The notes under the pieces were generated by a model. The model made no database searches. It had not been told where the DNA came from and worked only from the letters and a program-made list of their open reading frames with translations. From Saprolegnia diclina VS20 (taxonomy: Eukaryota; Oomycota; Saprolegniomycetes; Saprolegniales; Saprolegniaceae), in NCBI RefSeq assembly GCF_000281045.1, contig NW_008246074.1, positions 336,653-365,264 of the forward strand: 28,612 bases of DNA, given 5' to 3'. The position numbers and the translations under genes were made by a program. Within the stretch, counting starts at the first letter, position 1, and each line of letters opens with the position of its first letter. Of this stretch, positions 10,758 to 19,112 are shown one piece after another.

Positions 10758-11282
10758 TTACTTGGTGAGTTCCTTGTTCATAAACTTTCGCTTCGCAAAG
10801 AGCATCCACCACTTGCTTCGCGAGCCGTCGACGTACACGAGCTCGATGAGGCGCATCGCGAGGGTTTCGCGGAGCTGCTTGAGGTACCCGCGCGTCGTCT
10901 CGCCCTCGGCCATGTTGGCGGCCATCTTGACCATGCCGCCGAGCGGGAAGCTCGACTCGCCGGGAATCGCAAAGCTGTCGGCTGCGACCTGCGACAGCTG
11001 GCGCTGCGCATCCGACTTGGAGCTGCAGCGCTCGAGGCGCTTGAGGCACATGTGCGTAAAGAGCGTGCCATAGACAAGGACACGGTCGGCGGCACCCTTG
11101 ATCTCGTAGTTGGTGAAGAGCACGTTCGCCCGGAAGAGCGTCAAGATCTCGTCGACAATGTCTTCCTGGTCCTCGGGGCATGGCGGTGCGGGCCCGCGGG
11201 TGCGACTCTTGAGCGGCAGAAGCGCGAAGCCGCAGGCCTCGGCGCATGGCAGCTCGTTGTACGCGGAATGATACGCTGGCAT
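10758..11282 (-). CDS. ARPC3: Arp2/3 complex subunit 3 (p21-Arc)
   Basis: Intronless 174-residue protein, clearly ARPC3. It begins MPAYHSAYN, and carries ALLPLKSRTRGPAP, DIVDEILTLFRANVLF, NYEIKGAADRVLVYGTL, FPIPGE-like FAIPGESSFPLGG, and the C-terminal SKWWMLFAKRKFMNKEL. Human ARPC3 is 178 residues. The protein is a structural subunit of the seven-member Arp2/3 complex, which nucleates branched actin filaments in the cytoplasm. Start choice: the frame is open a few codons upstream, but the first ATG is at 11282 and the family consistently starts MPAYHS. The gene faces copy A tail to tail, with 14 bases between stop codons, and is divergent from the LRR gene. Confidence 0.97.
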   Translation of the reverse strand: MPAYHSAYNELPCAEACGFALLPLKSRTRGPAPPCPEDQEDIVDEILTLFRANVLFTNYEIKGAADRVLVYGTLFTHMCLKRLERCSSKSDAQRQLSQVAADSFAIPGESSFPLGGMVKMAANMAEGETTRGYLKQLRETLAMRLIELVYVDGSRSKWWMLFAKRKFMNKELTK

Positions 11283-11537
11283 GATGGCAGCCTCTTGCAA
11301 GATGACGGAAGGAAGCGGCGAGCGCCGAATTAAAATACCGTGGCATCACAACTTGCTGTTTGTATGTATTTTAAAAACCGCGTCCATCGACCCCAGGGCT
11401 TGGTCGCACTTAAGGGAGTAAAGCGTTTCGTCCGGATAAAGATTTAAGAGCGACTAACTAAACACATGGCTAGTCGATTGATAGAAATAGGTCGTGGACG
11501 GTTTAGTCGATGAAGCCCAGCGAGCTCTCGCGGTAGC

Positions 11538-12940
11538 ATGCCCCATGCACTGCTCCAAGTCGACCTCTTGCACCTCATTGCGCGGTACCTACCGACGCGC
11601 GATGCGTTCCTGTCGTTCATACGCGCCCTGCCACACGACTGCTTGGGCTACCCGCTCCAGTGCTGGCGCGAGCTATCGACGCGCATGCCACTGGACGAGC
11701 TCTGGCCGCGGCTCCAGCTGCCCGCGCGCCTGCGAGACGACGACATTGCGCTCTTCCGCGGTGCGTCGCTTGTCTTTTCACATGTTGTCCTCTCGCAGCC
11801 GTTCGACCTCGCGCTCTTGCGGCGCTGTGTCCAGCCACACGCGCAGCTCCAGCTGCTCGCGTCGAGCCTTCCGCCCGCGCCGACGCCCGCCTGGTACAAT
11901 GCGCTCGCAACGTTCTCCATCGCGTCCTTGCAAGGTGCTCGCCGCAGCTGCGACGGCCTCGCATCGGCGCTGCCGTTGTTCGACGCTCTCTGTGCACTTG
12001 ACCTTGGCCGCACCGAGCCCATGACCAAGAAGCAGCAAGGCCACTTGGTGACCGCGCTCGAGACGGCGCTTCCGGCCCTCTTGTCGCTGCGATTGCGCCA
12101 TGACGAGCTAGCAAAGGAAACACTCGGCGCATTGACGGCCTGGATCGCGACGCGTCCCGTACGTGGCGTGGGGCTTGTGGGCTCTGGCGACGCCGCGCCG
12201 CGCGCACTGTGCGCCGCACTGCACGCCAGCAATACACTGCACGTACTTGATGTCGAACAGAGTCCATTGGGGCTCAAGATCTGCCGCGACGTATCGCCCG
12301 GCCATTGGCCGACCTTGACGGTCCTTCGACTCTCCGCGTGCGCGCTCACGGCCCGCAACGTCAAGAAGCTTTTGCCGGGTCTTCCGACGCAGTCACTTCG
12401 CAAGCTCGACCTGTCGGACAACCCATTGGCGACAAGGGCCTCCAGCTGCTCCTCGAGTGGCTGCCAGCGAGCAGCGTGCACTACTTGCACTTGGCCAACG
12501 CGGGGTTGACGCCCAAGGGACTCTTGGCACTCGCTTCGATGCTGCGCCGGCCCTCGCGCCTCACGACGTTGTACTTGGAGAACGAGGCCATCGACGATCG
12601 GAGCCTCGCGCGGTTTGTGAAGCTCATTGCGCAGTCGCCGACGTTGCAGTATGTAGCGCTGTGGCACATGGTCGTCGGCGTTGAGAGCGCCATGGACATG
12701 GTCGAAGCGCTCTACCACAACCAGAAGCTCGAGGTCGTGCTCTTGGGCTCGAGCGCACTCTCGGCCCGCGCTGCGCAGATCGTCGACTCGTGCTACGGCG
12801 TGCGTGCGACGCGCTTCTTTGTTACGGCGCCGCCGCTCGCGTCCACGCCGCTAAACATTCCTGTTCTGCAAGCGGCGCTGGACAGTGCAGTGAACCAACG
12901 CAAGCGGTCACTGCCGTCGTGTGCGTGGGCCCACGACTAA
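11538..12940 (+). CDS. Leucine-rich repeat protein with one frame break
   Basis: RI-type LRR protein of about 467 residues if the two frames are read as one gene. The first part (from ATG 11538 to about 12424) starts with an F-box-like helix pattern (LLQVDLLHLIARYLPTRDAF), then weak repeats and a clear repeat ending LRKLDLSDNP. The consensus continuation, IGDKGLQLLLEW, lies in the next frame from about 12425 and runs to a stop at 12938-12940 with further repeats (YLHLANAGLT, TLYLENEAIDD, VALWHMVVG, VVLLGSSALS). No GT..AG intron joins the halves without deleting the repeat, so one base appears missing in the ACCC stretch at 12421-12424. Either the assembly has an error or this allele is damaged. 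The function is unknown; LRRs imply protein binding, and an F-box would imply a ubiquitin ligase adaptor, which is only suggested here. Confidence 0.78.
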
Positions 12941-13405
12941 ACGACTAAAGTACATGTAGGTACTAGTACTCGATAGACCATAGGAATAAGCGGTTGTGTC
13001 TCGATCTGCCCGCGATGGTGAGCTCCTATCAGTGCCATTCGCCCGACGTCGCGCTCTATGCTGTCGGTGCAACAGAGCTATCGACGATGCCATTGCTGGC
13101 CTGTTCTGTACAGCGGTAGAGCTGTAGAATAGGACCAAACTCCGTCCGTCCGTCGGTCCATCACGCAGCGCCGGCGTGTACGCAGACCAGAGGCAGCGCC
13201 AAGAAGCGACCGCTCTCCGCTTTCACGGCGCGCGGTCAAGTCGACTGCCGTCCAGCGTAGCCAAAGACACCTGGGCATGGCATCAGGGTTAGGGTACGAC
13301 GCCTGCGATGTCGGTTGTCGGCGAATCGGACCCCGATGTACTTGAATGAATCCCTAAGCCAGTGGCTTTGCGTCGCTCTTCTATGATTGGTTATGACACG
13401 CTCGA
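12941..13405. other. Convergent intergenic gap, LRR / pantothenate synthetase
   Basis: About 465 bases between two 3' ends. It contains short CGTC/GTCC repetition near 13140-13160 and a single TTAGGG at about 13289, neither of which forms an array. No coding feature or RNA gene was seen. Confidence 0.5.
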
Positions 13406-14428
13406 TCACAACACAATGTTGTCAATAAGGCGGCACGCGCCGACCTTGACGGCCACCGAGATCACGGCGCCTTGTGTCGTGTCGACGTCCACAAGCTCTT
13501 CCATGGTCGCTTTCGAGCCAATCGAAATGTACTGGATCTCGCCCACGAGCGGCTCCGTGCGGTAGATGCGCTCAATCGTCGCGCGGAGCGTCGCCGCCGG
13601 CAAAGTCGCTGTCGTCGCCGCGTCAAAGTCGGCTTTGGCCTGGCGCAGACCAGCGTAGAGAATGCTGGACGCGACACGCTCGTCGGGCGAGAGGTACTGG
13701 TTGCGCGTCGACATGGCGAGACCGTCGTCTTCCCGCATCGTGTCCATCACGCGAAGCGTGATCGGAAAGTTGAGGTCTTCGATGAGCCGCTTGATGACGA
13801 CACATTGCACCGCGTCCTTTTGCCCAAAGAACGCGTGCGTCGGAGACACGATGTTGAAGAGCTTGGCGACGACCGTCGCGACGCCGCGGAAGAAGCCGGG
13901 CCGGCACTGGCCTTCGGGCACGTCGTCAAAGCCAACGGGATCGACATACGACCTACAGGCGACACGTGGACATGAAGTGCGTGGGCGCGGACGGAAGGCT
14001 AGTACCGGTGGTCGGGCAGATACATGGTGGCTGTCGTCGGCGCAAAGACGATGTCGACGCCCTGCTCCCGCAGCTTGGCCATGTCGGCTTCAAACGTGCG
14101 CGGGTACTTGTCGAAATCTTCATTCGGGCCAAACTGCGCCGGGTTCACAAACACACTCGAGACGACGACGTCGCACGTGGCCTTGGCCTCGGCAATGAGC
14201 GACATGTGCCCGGCGTGGAGGCCCTACGACGCGGCTACGTTCATGCCCACGCAGGTCCTCGTCACCGCGTACCCCCATGGTCGGGACAAAGCCGACAGTC
14301 GCGCCCGCTGGCACCGCAGCCCTCGCCTGGCGGAAGGACGCAATGTCTTCGCAGATTTGCATCGTCGATGCGCGGCGCGTGGCAAGGCGCGAGGCCATGC
14401 GCGCAGTCATCTTGGTCAGCATCGTCAT
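13406..14428 (-). CDS. panC: Pantothenate synthetase (pantoate-beta-alanine ligase)
   Basis: Catalyses ATP-dependent condensation of pantoate with beta-alanine, the last step of pantothenate (vitamin B5) synthesis ahead of CoA. Three exons: 14428-14273, 14223-14006, 13952-13406, giving 306 residues; introns are 49 and 53 nt, ending TAG. Family motifs appear in order: PTMGGLHAGH spanning the first splice (the HxGH nucleotidyl-transferase signature, His55/His58), [40 protein letters not shown] and MSTRNQYLS (the usual form is S-S-R-N; Thr replaces one Ser). The N-terminal ~22 residues ([19 protein letters not shown]...) are an extension beyond bacterial PanC, rich in Arg, Ser, Thr and Met with no acid residues. 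This is compatible with mitochondrial import, although several Met residues could start a cytosolic form. It is divergent from the LRAT-like gene. Confidence 0.95.
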
Positions 14429-15803
14429 CGCTCCGGACGAAACTGCATCAAATGTGTGGTGCGTTTGGCATGCCACAAAGAGGACCACATTGCCGATTGG
14501 TGACGAAAAGGGGTACAACCCACTTTCAACAGCGTGCAGCTCTCGCCCCAGCGAATGCAGTCCGTAGCCCAAGCACCGTAGCCCCAGCGATATATACCGG
14601 TATACGATCTTATAGCTGATCGTCGTGGCTGCCGTGTTTTTTCGTTGAACGAGCGCCGCGTCCGGATATGCATCGAGGACATGGCGTTGGGAGCGCCCTT
14701 TGCTCGTTGCAGCGTGAAGGGTTGAACGACGACTACCAGACCAGTTCCAATACTACCTATTTACCAGTAGTCCTGAATCCAGTCACCTCGCTCAAGTCTC
14801 TTGCCATATTTTGGGACCTCGCCTTGGCCTCTCGCTCGACTTTCAACGATCACCAAGATCATGCCGCTGAGTCCGACGCTTGCAACTTCAACCAGAAACG
14901 TTTGTTCGAAGGCGGCGGTTGGCTGCTTGGATCGCGACCGAGATGAGACCTCTCGGAAGACGACGAACAAAAGGCGTCAAGGTATAGTATGCAGCGTCGT
15001 CTTGCTGCGTGGAAGATGCGAGAACGCAACTTGCGAGCGACTGCAGTGTCCCACGGAGGACGGAGACACACGTCGCAGCCCCAGTCGGTTGAAGTTACAC
15101 TGTACGACGACGTTGTCATTTTTCACCATTTCCCACCGTGTGCATCGCGTCGTCCATTTTTTGTAAAATAGCAAATTGGATTTCGCCGAATTCGGCACGG
15201 AAGCATGGACCGTCATAACACATAGGAATACCAAAAGACTGGACATTGTCCCACAGAGTCGCGTCTCTCAGGCAATATATCAAGGCGAGAGCGAGCAACC
15301 ACGGGCTTGCAACATTTATATCATTCTTTATCGTTTCGGGCGTGCGCTGGTGCGGGTTCGTTGCGTCAACAGTGGCTCTCAACAGTGGCCAATGCAGTAT
15401 CCTTGCTTTGGGGGCTTAGAACCAGGAACGAGAGAAACGACTACGAAAGTTGTTGAATCCGCCGTACTAACGTTAGTAGTAAACAAGTGTCGGTAGCGCA
15501 CGTCGTTGGTGCGGCTACAGACAGTTGTTGACGTCGCTTCTCGGCACGACATTCCATGCTCCATGCAATCTTGATGCTCAGGATCTGCGGAAGCAAGACG
15601 CGGGATGAGATCGGGTTGATTGGCGTCCTTGATTTGCCTTGGTCGTTTTCAAATTTTCGCAGCGCATTTCGATCCGGAATAGTTTCCCACGTGGATTTAT
15701 CACGTGCGTTTTTCACGTCCGAATTTCAGCAAATCAAAAGCGTTTGCAACATTAGAGGAGCGTTTTGGCATTTTCGCTCCAGCCACCAAGCAGCAGGAGC
15801 AGC
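14429..15803. other. Large divergent intergenic region, panC / LRAT-like
   Basis: About 1.4 kb, clearly lower in GC than the genes on either side. Several minus-strand open frames look less random than most: 15116-15382 (88 codons, ending ...AEFGEIQFAILQKMDDAM...) and 14761-14970 (ending ...GKRLERGDWIQDYW). None matches a family I recognise and no splice pattern links them. They may be fragments of an old mobile element, an unrecognised small gene, or chance. The far right end is the LRAT-like promoter. Confidence 0.4.
15767..15780 (+). promoter_or_regulatory. Possible initiator element of the LRAT-like gene
   Basis: The sequence ggcattttcgctcc lies about 25-35 bases upstream of the ATG at 15804. 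Its CATTTTC core resembles the oomycete initiator (TCAYTYY-like), which is commonly located shortly before the start codon. This is a motif match by eye only. Confidence 0.3.
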
Positions 15804-17060
15804 ATGTTTGGCGGCGAGTTCACCAAGGTCAAGGCCATCGCGAGCCTCCGGCCGGCCGACCACATCGCGGTGTGGGACCTCAGCCGATGGCCCATCAAGT
15901 ACCAGCACCATGGCATCGTCTGGGCGGCCGGCGACTCGGAGGACACGGTGCAGATCTGCCACGTGTGGAGCCCACTCGTGGGCTACCGCGAGGCGCAGGC
16001 CGACTCGTGCTTCCGCATCTCAACGCTGCGCGAGTTCCTCTACAACCGGTCGCTCTCGAGCCTCCGCGTCGTCGAGTACCACACGAGTAGCCTCCGCGAG
16101 CTCCTCTCCAAGTGGGGCGAAGTCCATTACACGCGCGCGGACCTGCCCGAGGTCATTCTTGCGCGCTGCAAGTTTCTCATGGGCCTTGGCAAAGGCGAGT
16201 TCAACATCTTCAAGCAGAACTGCGAGCACGCAGCCCACTGGTGCATGACGGGCGAGCAGTGGTGCAAGCAAAACCTCACGCGCGCCAAGGGCCGCGTGCC
16301 CTTTGAACACATGGTGTCACCCGAGCAAGTGACCGCGCTTGACGACGAGATTGACGCGATCAAGATGATCTCCAAGAGCGTTGTCGACAAGACGCTCGCG
16401 CTCAATGGCCAGTCCGTCTACCTCCGCGTCCTCGGCGCGACCGAGGCGTTCCTGACCATCCTCCCGAACGGGTACCTTGGCGTGACCGACTCGCGCGAAA
16501 ACGCGTCGGCCTTTACTGTCAGCACGTCCTCCAAGATGTACAACTCGATGAAGGTGAGCTTCCAAGTCGGCGGCAAGCACATGTACAGCCGCAGCACGAT
16601 CTCGTGCTACCGCCAGATCCACATGAAGAAGTACAACTTCTGGCGCGGCCGCCCCGGCATGACGTGGGAGCTCTCGTCGAACGGGTACATGAAGAGCATG
16701 AACCAGCACCGCCGGTACATTGGTCTGCGCTCCGACAACATCTTGGTCGACGTGAGCATGCGCGGGGACGCGGCGCGCTTGGAGCTTGTGCCGCTCGACG
16801 ATTCGCAAGCCGCGCCGGCGCCCTACGACGCGCAGATCCGTAAGCTGCCATCGTCCAAGGCATTTGAGCTCGCGGTGCATAAGTCGATGCGCAACCTCGA
16901 GGCGCGCCGGAGCGGTCGCAAGCCCGAGGGCGAGACTAGCATCGTCGAAGGCGACGACGAAGACAAGGAGGACGACGAAGCAGCCACGTACAAGGCGTTC
17001 CCGAGTCCACGAGCTGCGAGTAGCCCGAGAGCGGCCCTCGGGCACAAGACGTCCATGTAA
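15804..17060 (+). CDS. LRAT-like NlpC/P60-fold protein with C-terminal extension
   Basis: Intronless 418-residue protein. Residues about 10-180 form an LRAT-type papain-like domain: DHIAVW at 19-24, YQHHGIVW with His35/His36, a second conserved His in ICHVW (His53), and the nucleophile motif NCEHAAHWC with Cys140. LRAT-family enzymes transfer or hydrolyse acyl groups of phospholipids, so a membrane-lipid acyltransferase or phospholipase role is plausible. Residues about 205-350 are a separate beta-rich region with repeating patterns (SVYLRVLGATEAFLTILPNGYLGV, HMYSRSTISCYRQ, YIGLRSDNIL) that recalls a beta-trefoil or fascin-like fold; this is inference. The tail (350-418) is charged and low complexity, with a Glu/Asp run and Ser-Pro repeats. 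The frame is open upstream, but ATG 15804 is the first Met and sits just before the domain. The fusion of an LRAT domain to a beta-rich module is not one I can name. Confidence 0.87.
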   Translation: MFGGEFTKVKAIASLRPADHIAVWDLSRWPIKYQHHGIVWAAGDSEDTVQICHVWSPLVGYREAQADSCFRISTLREFLYNRSLSSLRVVEYHTSSLRELLSKWGEVHYTRADLPEVILARCKFLMGLGKGEFNIFKQNCEHAAHWCMTGEQWCKQNLTRAKGRVPFEHMVSPEQVTALDDEIDAIKMISKSVVDKTLALNGQSVYLRVLGATEAFLTILPNGYLGVTDSRENASAFTVSTSSKMYNSMKVSFQVGGKHMYSRSTISCYRQIHMKKYNFWRGRPGMTWELSSNGYMKSMNQHRRYIGLRSDNILVDVSMRGDAARLELVPLDDSQAAPAPYDAQIRKLPSSKAFELAVHKSMRNLEARRSGRKPEGETSIVEGDDEDKEDDEAATYKAFPSPRAASSPRAALGHKTSM

Positions 17061-17800
17061 GAAAATCACTGCCGCTGTCATTGGGAATCAGCGCGAGGAC
17101 CAACCAGAGAAAGACCGCCAAGATGCATGACGACGCAAAAGCAATCTGCGTCTCTACACCCTAACTAACCTCACACACTATATAATGGGTTTGGCTGCGA
17201 AAGACCTTGCAGAGACCCAAGGGGGCGATACGATCCACAGGTCTCCCTCGATGGTTCGCAGCACTTGCACGACGCCCGCCTGCTGCGGACGACTGTGCGA
17301 TGGCACTCGTACACGAACACTGGTGGCGAGCGTTGTCGAAGCTTACAGCTTGAAACTAAGATCTTAGATCACTGATCTCAAATGCGATCTCAACCCGTCG
17401 ACAGCGGCGCCACTCGCGTGTCGAAGTGTCGAGCTAAATGTACAACCTAGTACGAGTTAGCATTGAGCGAATGGACCAGACGGTGCTGACATCGAAGCCA
17501 GGTGTGAGGGATCTGCGTGCATGACAGGTGCAGTCGACGAGCAGCCTCGTTGTCTCGGTCTGTGCTAGTCTATGGACTGCGAATGTCAGAGCGATTCCTG
17601 CACAGAGCTACTCTAAGATATCGCCGAGCGATGCAGTCTGTACACAAAGACACGACCACATTCTCATTCGATGCAGTGCTTACACAACGCGATGTCAGAC
17701 GGGTGCCATGGCAGCGTACGTCGTGCGGGGTCATGGGCTCTTCGAGCACAGATTACTTGGTGCTCGATAGAGGTCGACAGCTCGCTTCTACCCAACGCTG
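17061..17800. other. Convergent intergenic gap, LRAT-like / unknown basic protein
   Basis: About 740 bases between two 3' ends. A TATATAAT stretch lies near 17178-17185, but no gene follows it that I can support. Only short random frames occur and no tRNA or repeat was recognised. The length is unusual for a convergent gap in this otherwise compact region, where other tail-to-tail gaps are 14 to about 570 bases. Confidence 0.45.
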
Positions 17801-18724
17801 TCAGTCCGTTCGGGTTGAAACACTTCTTGTCGACACGACGACAGTTGGCGCGTTTGGCGACGGTGACGCAGTGTCGACCTTGACCTCGACCTTGACCTCC
17901 TCGGACTCGTGCTCGGGCTCGTGCGGGCGCCGGTGGTGCATCAAAGTGACCAAGTCGCCTTGAAACGGTGCTGTCTGGCCGCGCCATCGGTTCGCCTTGG
18001 CCTTCGAGTTGAACGACAAGACGACATGGCGAGCGTCGTCCGAGACCCACGCCGTGTGGACATCGTCTCGGAGCGCCCGACACAAGTCCGCGGCGGCCGC
18101 ATCTTTGGCGCGCTTTGGCCGAATGAGCCGGCAGAGCGTCGCGGTGCCCATCGATAGCTGCAGGTTCGCGCCCTGTGGCACGTCAAACTGCACGTGTCCG
18201 TAGTTGTAGCGCATGTGCTTCCAAAAGCGGGCGAGCGCCGTGGGCTGTAGGATTTGGTACAGAAACTCTGGCGGGCAGTCGAGGGGCAGCGAGCCGTCGA
18301 GCACACACGAGAGGATCTTGGCTTCATACGGCGTCGCGCGCCGCCAGTTGTCAAGGCGCGCAGGCACGGGCACCTTGCAGTACTGGTGCATCTCGAGCAG
18401 CGCAGGGTCCGTCGGCACGTCACGATGCTTGATTTTGGGCTCTCGGGCTTTAAGTTCGCGGACTTGATCGATGAATAGAAGCGGTTCTTTCGCGTCGAGT
18501 CCTTTCGCCTTGGGCGGGCGTGACGAACGGTGCGGGCCTTTGGGCGTGCACTGCTTGCCCGCGGGCGGGCGCTCGGAGGTGTCCGCCACCGTGTCGCTGC
18601 TTCTTGGCTGCTCGGTCGGCGGGTTGCGCTTCTTCTTGCGTCGGCGACGGCGCCCAGTGGTGTCTGGGCGACGCGGCTGCTCGTCGATCGTCACGCTGCC
18701 AGCAATCTCACAGCCCATCTGCAT
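17801..18724 (-). CDS. Basic protein of unknown function
   Basis: Intronless open frame of 307 residues from the first ATG (18724); a second ATG follows two codons later. The frame is open slightly further upstream, so a 5' exon cannot be excluded. I do not recognise a family. The N-terminus has a run of Arg/Lys (RRRRRKKKR, about residues 25-33), a probable nuclear or RNA-binding signal. Residues about 30-75 are disordered. Residues about 95-260 look folded: PPEFLYQILQPTALARFWKHM, then VQFDVPQGANLQLSMG, then a segment ending HVVLSFNSKAKANRW...FQGDLVTL. That last pattern (strand, small helix, W, then PF-G plus strand) resembles the nucleic-acid-binding modules found in some retrotransposon ORF1-like proteins of oomycetes, a weak resemblance only. 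The C-terminus is acidic with repeated EVKVEVKVD. It is divergent from the armadillo gene. Confidence 0.65.
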   Translation of the reverse strand: MQMGCEIAGSVTIDEQPRRPDTTGRRRRRKKKRNPPTEQPRSSDTVADTSERPPAGKQCTPKGPHRSSRPPKAKGLDAKEPLLFIDQVRELKAREPKIKHRDVPTDPALLEMHQYCKVPVPARLDNWRRATPYEAKILSCVLDGSLPLDCPPEFLYQILQPTALARFWKHMRYNYGHVQFDVPQGANLQLSMGTATLCRLIRPKRAKDAAAADLCRALRDDVHTAWVSDDARHVVLSFNSKAKANRWRGQTAPFQGDLVTLMHHRRPHEPEHESEEVKVEVKVDTASPSPNAPTVVVSTRSVSTRTD

Positions 18725-19112
18725 ACAAGTGCGCGACTTCCGGCGAAATTTGCAAAATGTCACGAGAACCACTTCAACAAAACGAGACTCTTGTACCGTA
18801 CGTACATCATGGTTTATAAGGCTGGGGTACCGCTCTCCGATCTACTGATCTAAGAGGACAACTAGAGTACCCTTTAGCGCAAAAGTGGTCGCCTATGTGT
18901 GCACCATGATCTTTGTGCTGTCGTGAGTGTCATCCGACGGGCAATATGCAAAATGTCATTGCATCTGATGACAGCAACTGTACTACCAATTTACCAAGTT
19001 TGTACTACGTTGCTAGACTCGATAGTAGAGTGCACACTGTGCGCTAGCGCACATCGTTGCCTGGGCCAGAATTGCGACGAGCGTTTTTGAGCCGAAACGA
19101 ACCAAAGTTGTC
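18725..19112. promoter_or_regulatory. Divergent promoter region, unknown basic protein / armadillo gene
   Basis: 388 bases between two gene starts. GC is lower than in the genes. Two near-identical short strings (gcaaaatgtca) occur at about 18752-18762 and 18947-18957, one near each gene start; they may be shared upstream elements or coincidence. No coding feature was seen. Confidence 0.4.

Noticed and set aside
11648-12718. A 356-codon open frame on the minus strand opposite the LRR gene
   Set aside because: Arg/Ser-rich shadow of a GC-rich coding region with no domain; the plus strand carries the clear LRR pattern.
13286-13296. Telomere-type TTAGGG repeat
   Set aside because: Only one unit, not an array.
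16317-17081. A 254-codon minus-strand frame opposite the LRAT-like gene
   Set aside because: Composition typical of an antisense shadow (Val/Arg/His/Ala-rich), with no start context or domain.
17801-18724. Calling the unknown basic protein a retroelement protein
   Set aside because: The similarity is only a short pattern; there is no neighbouring reverse transcriptase, repeat ends or second copy in the window.
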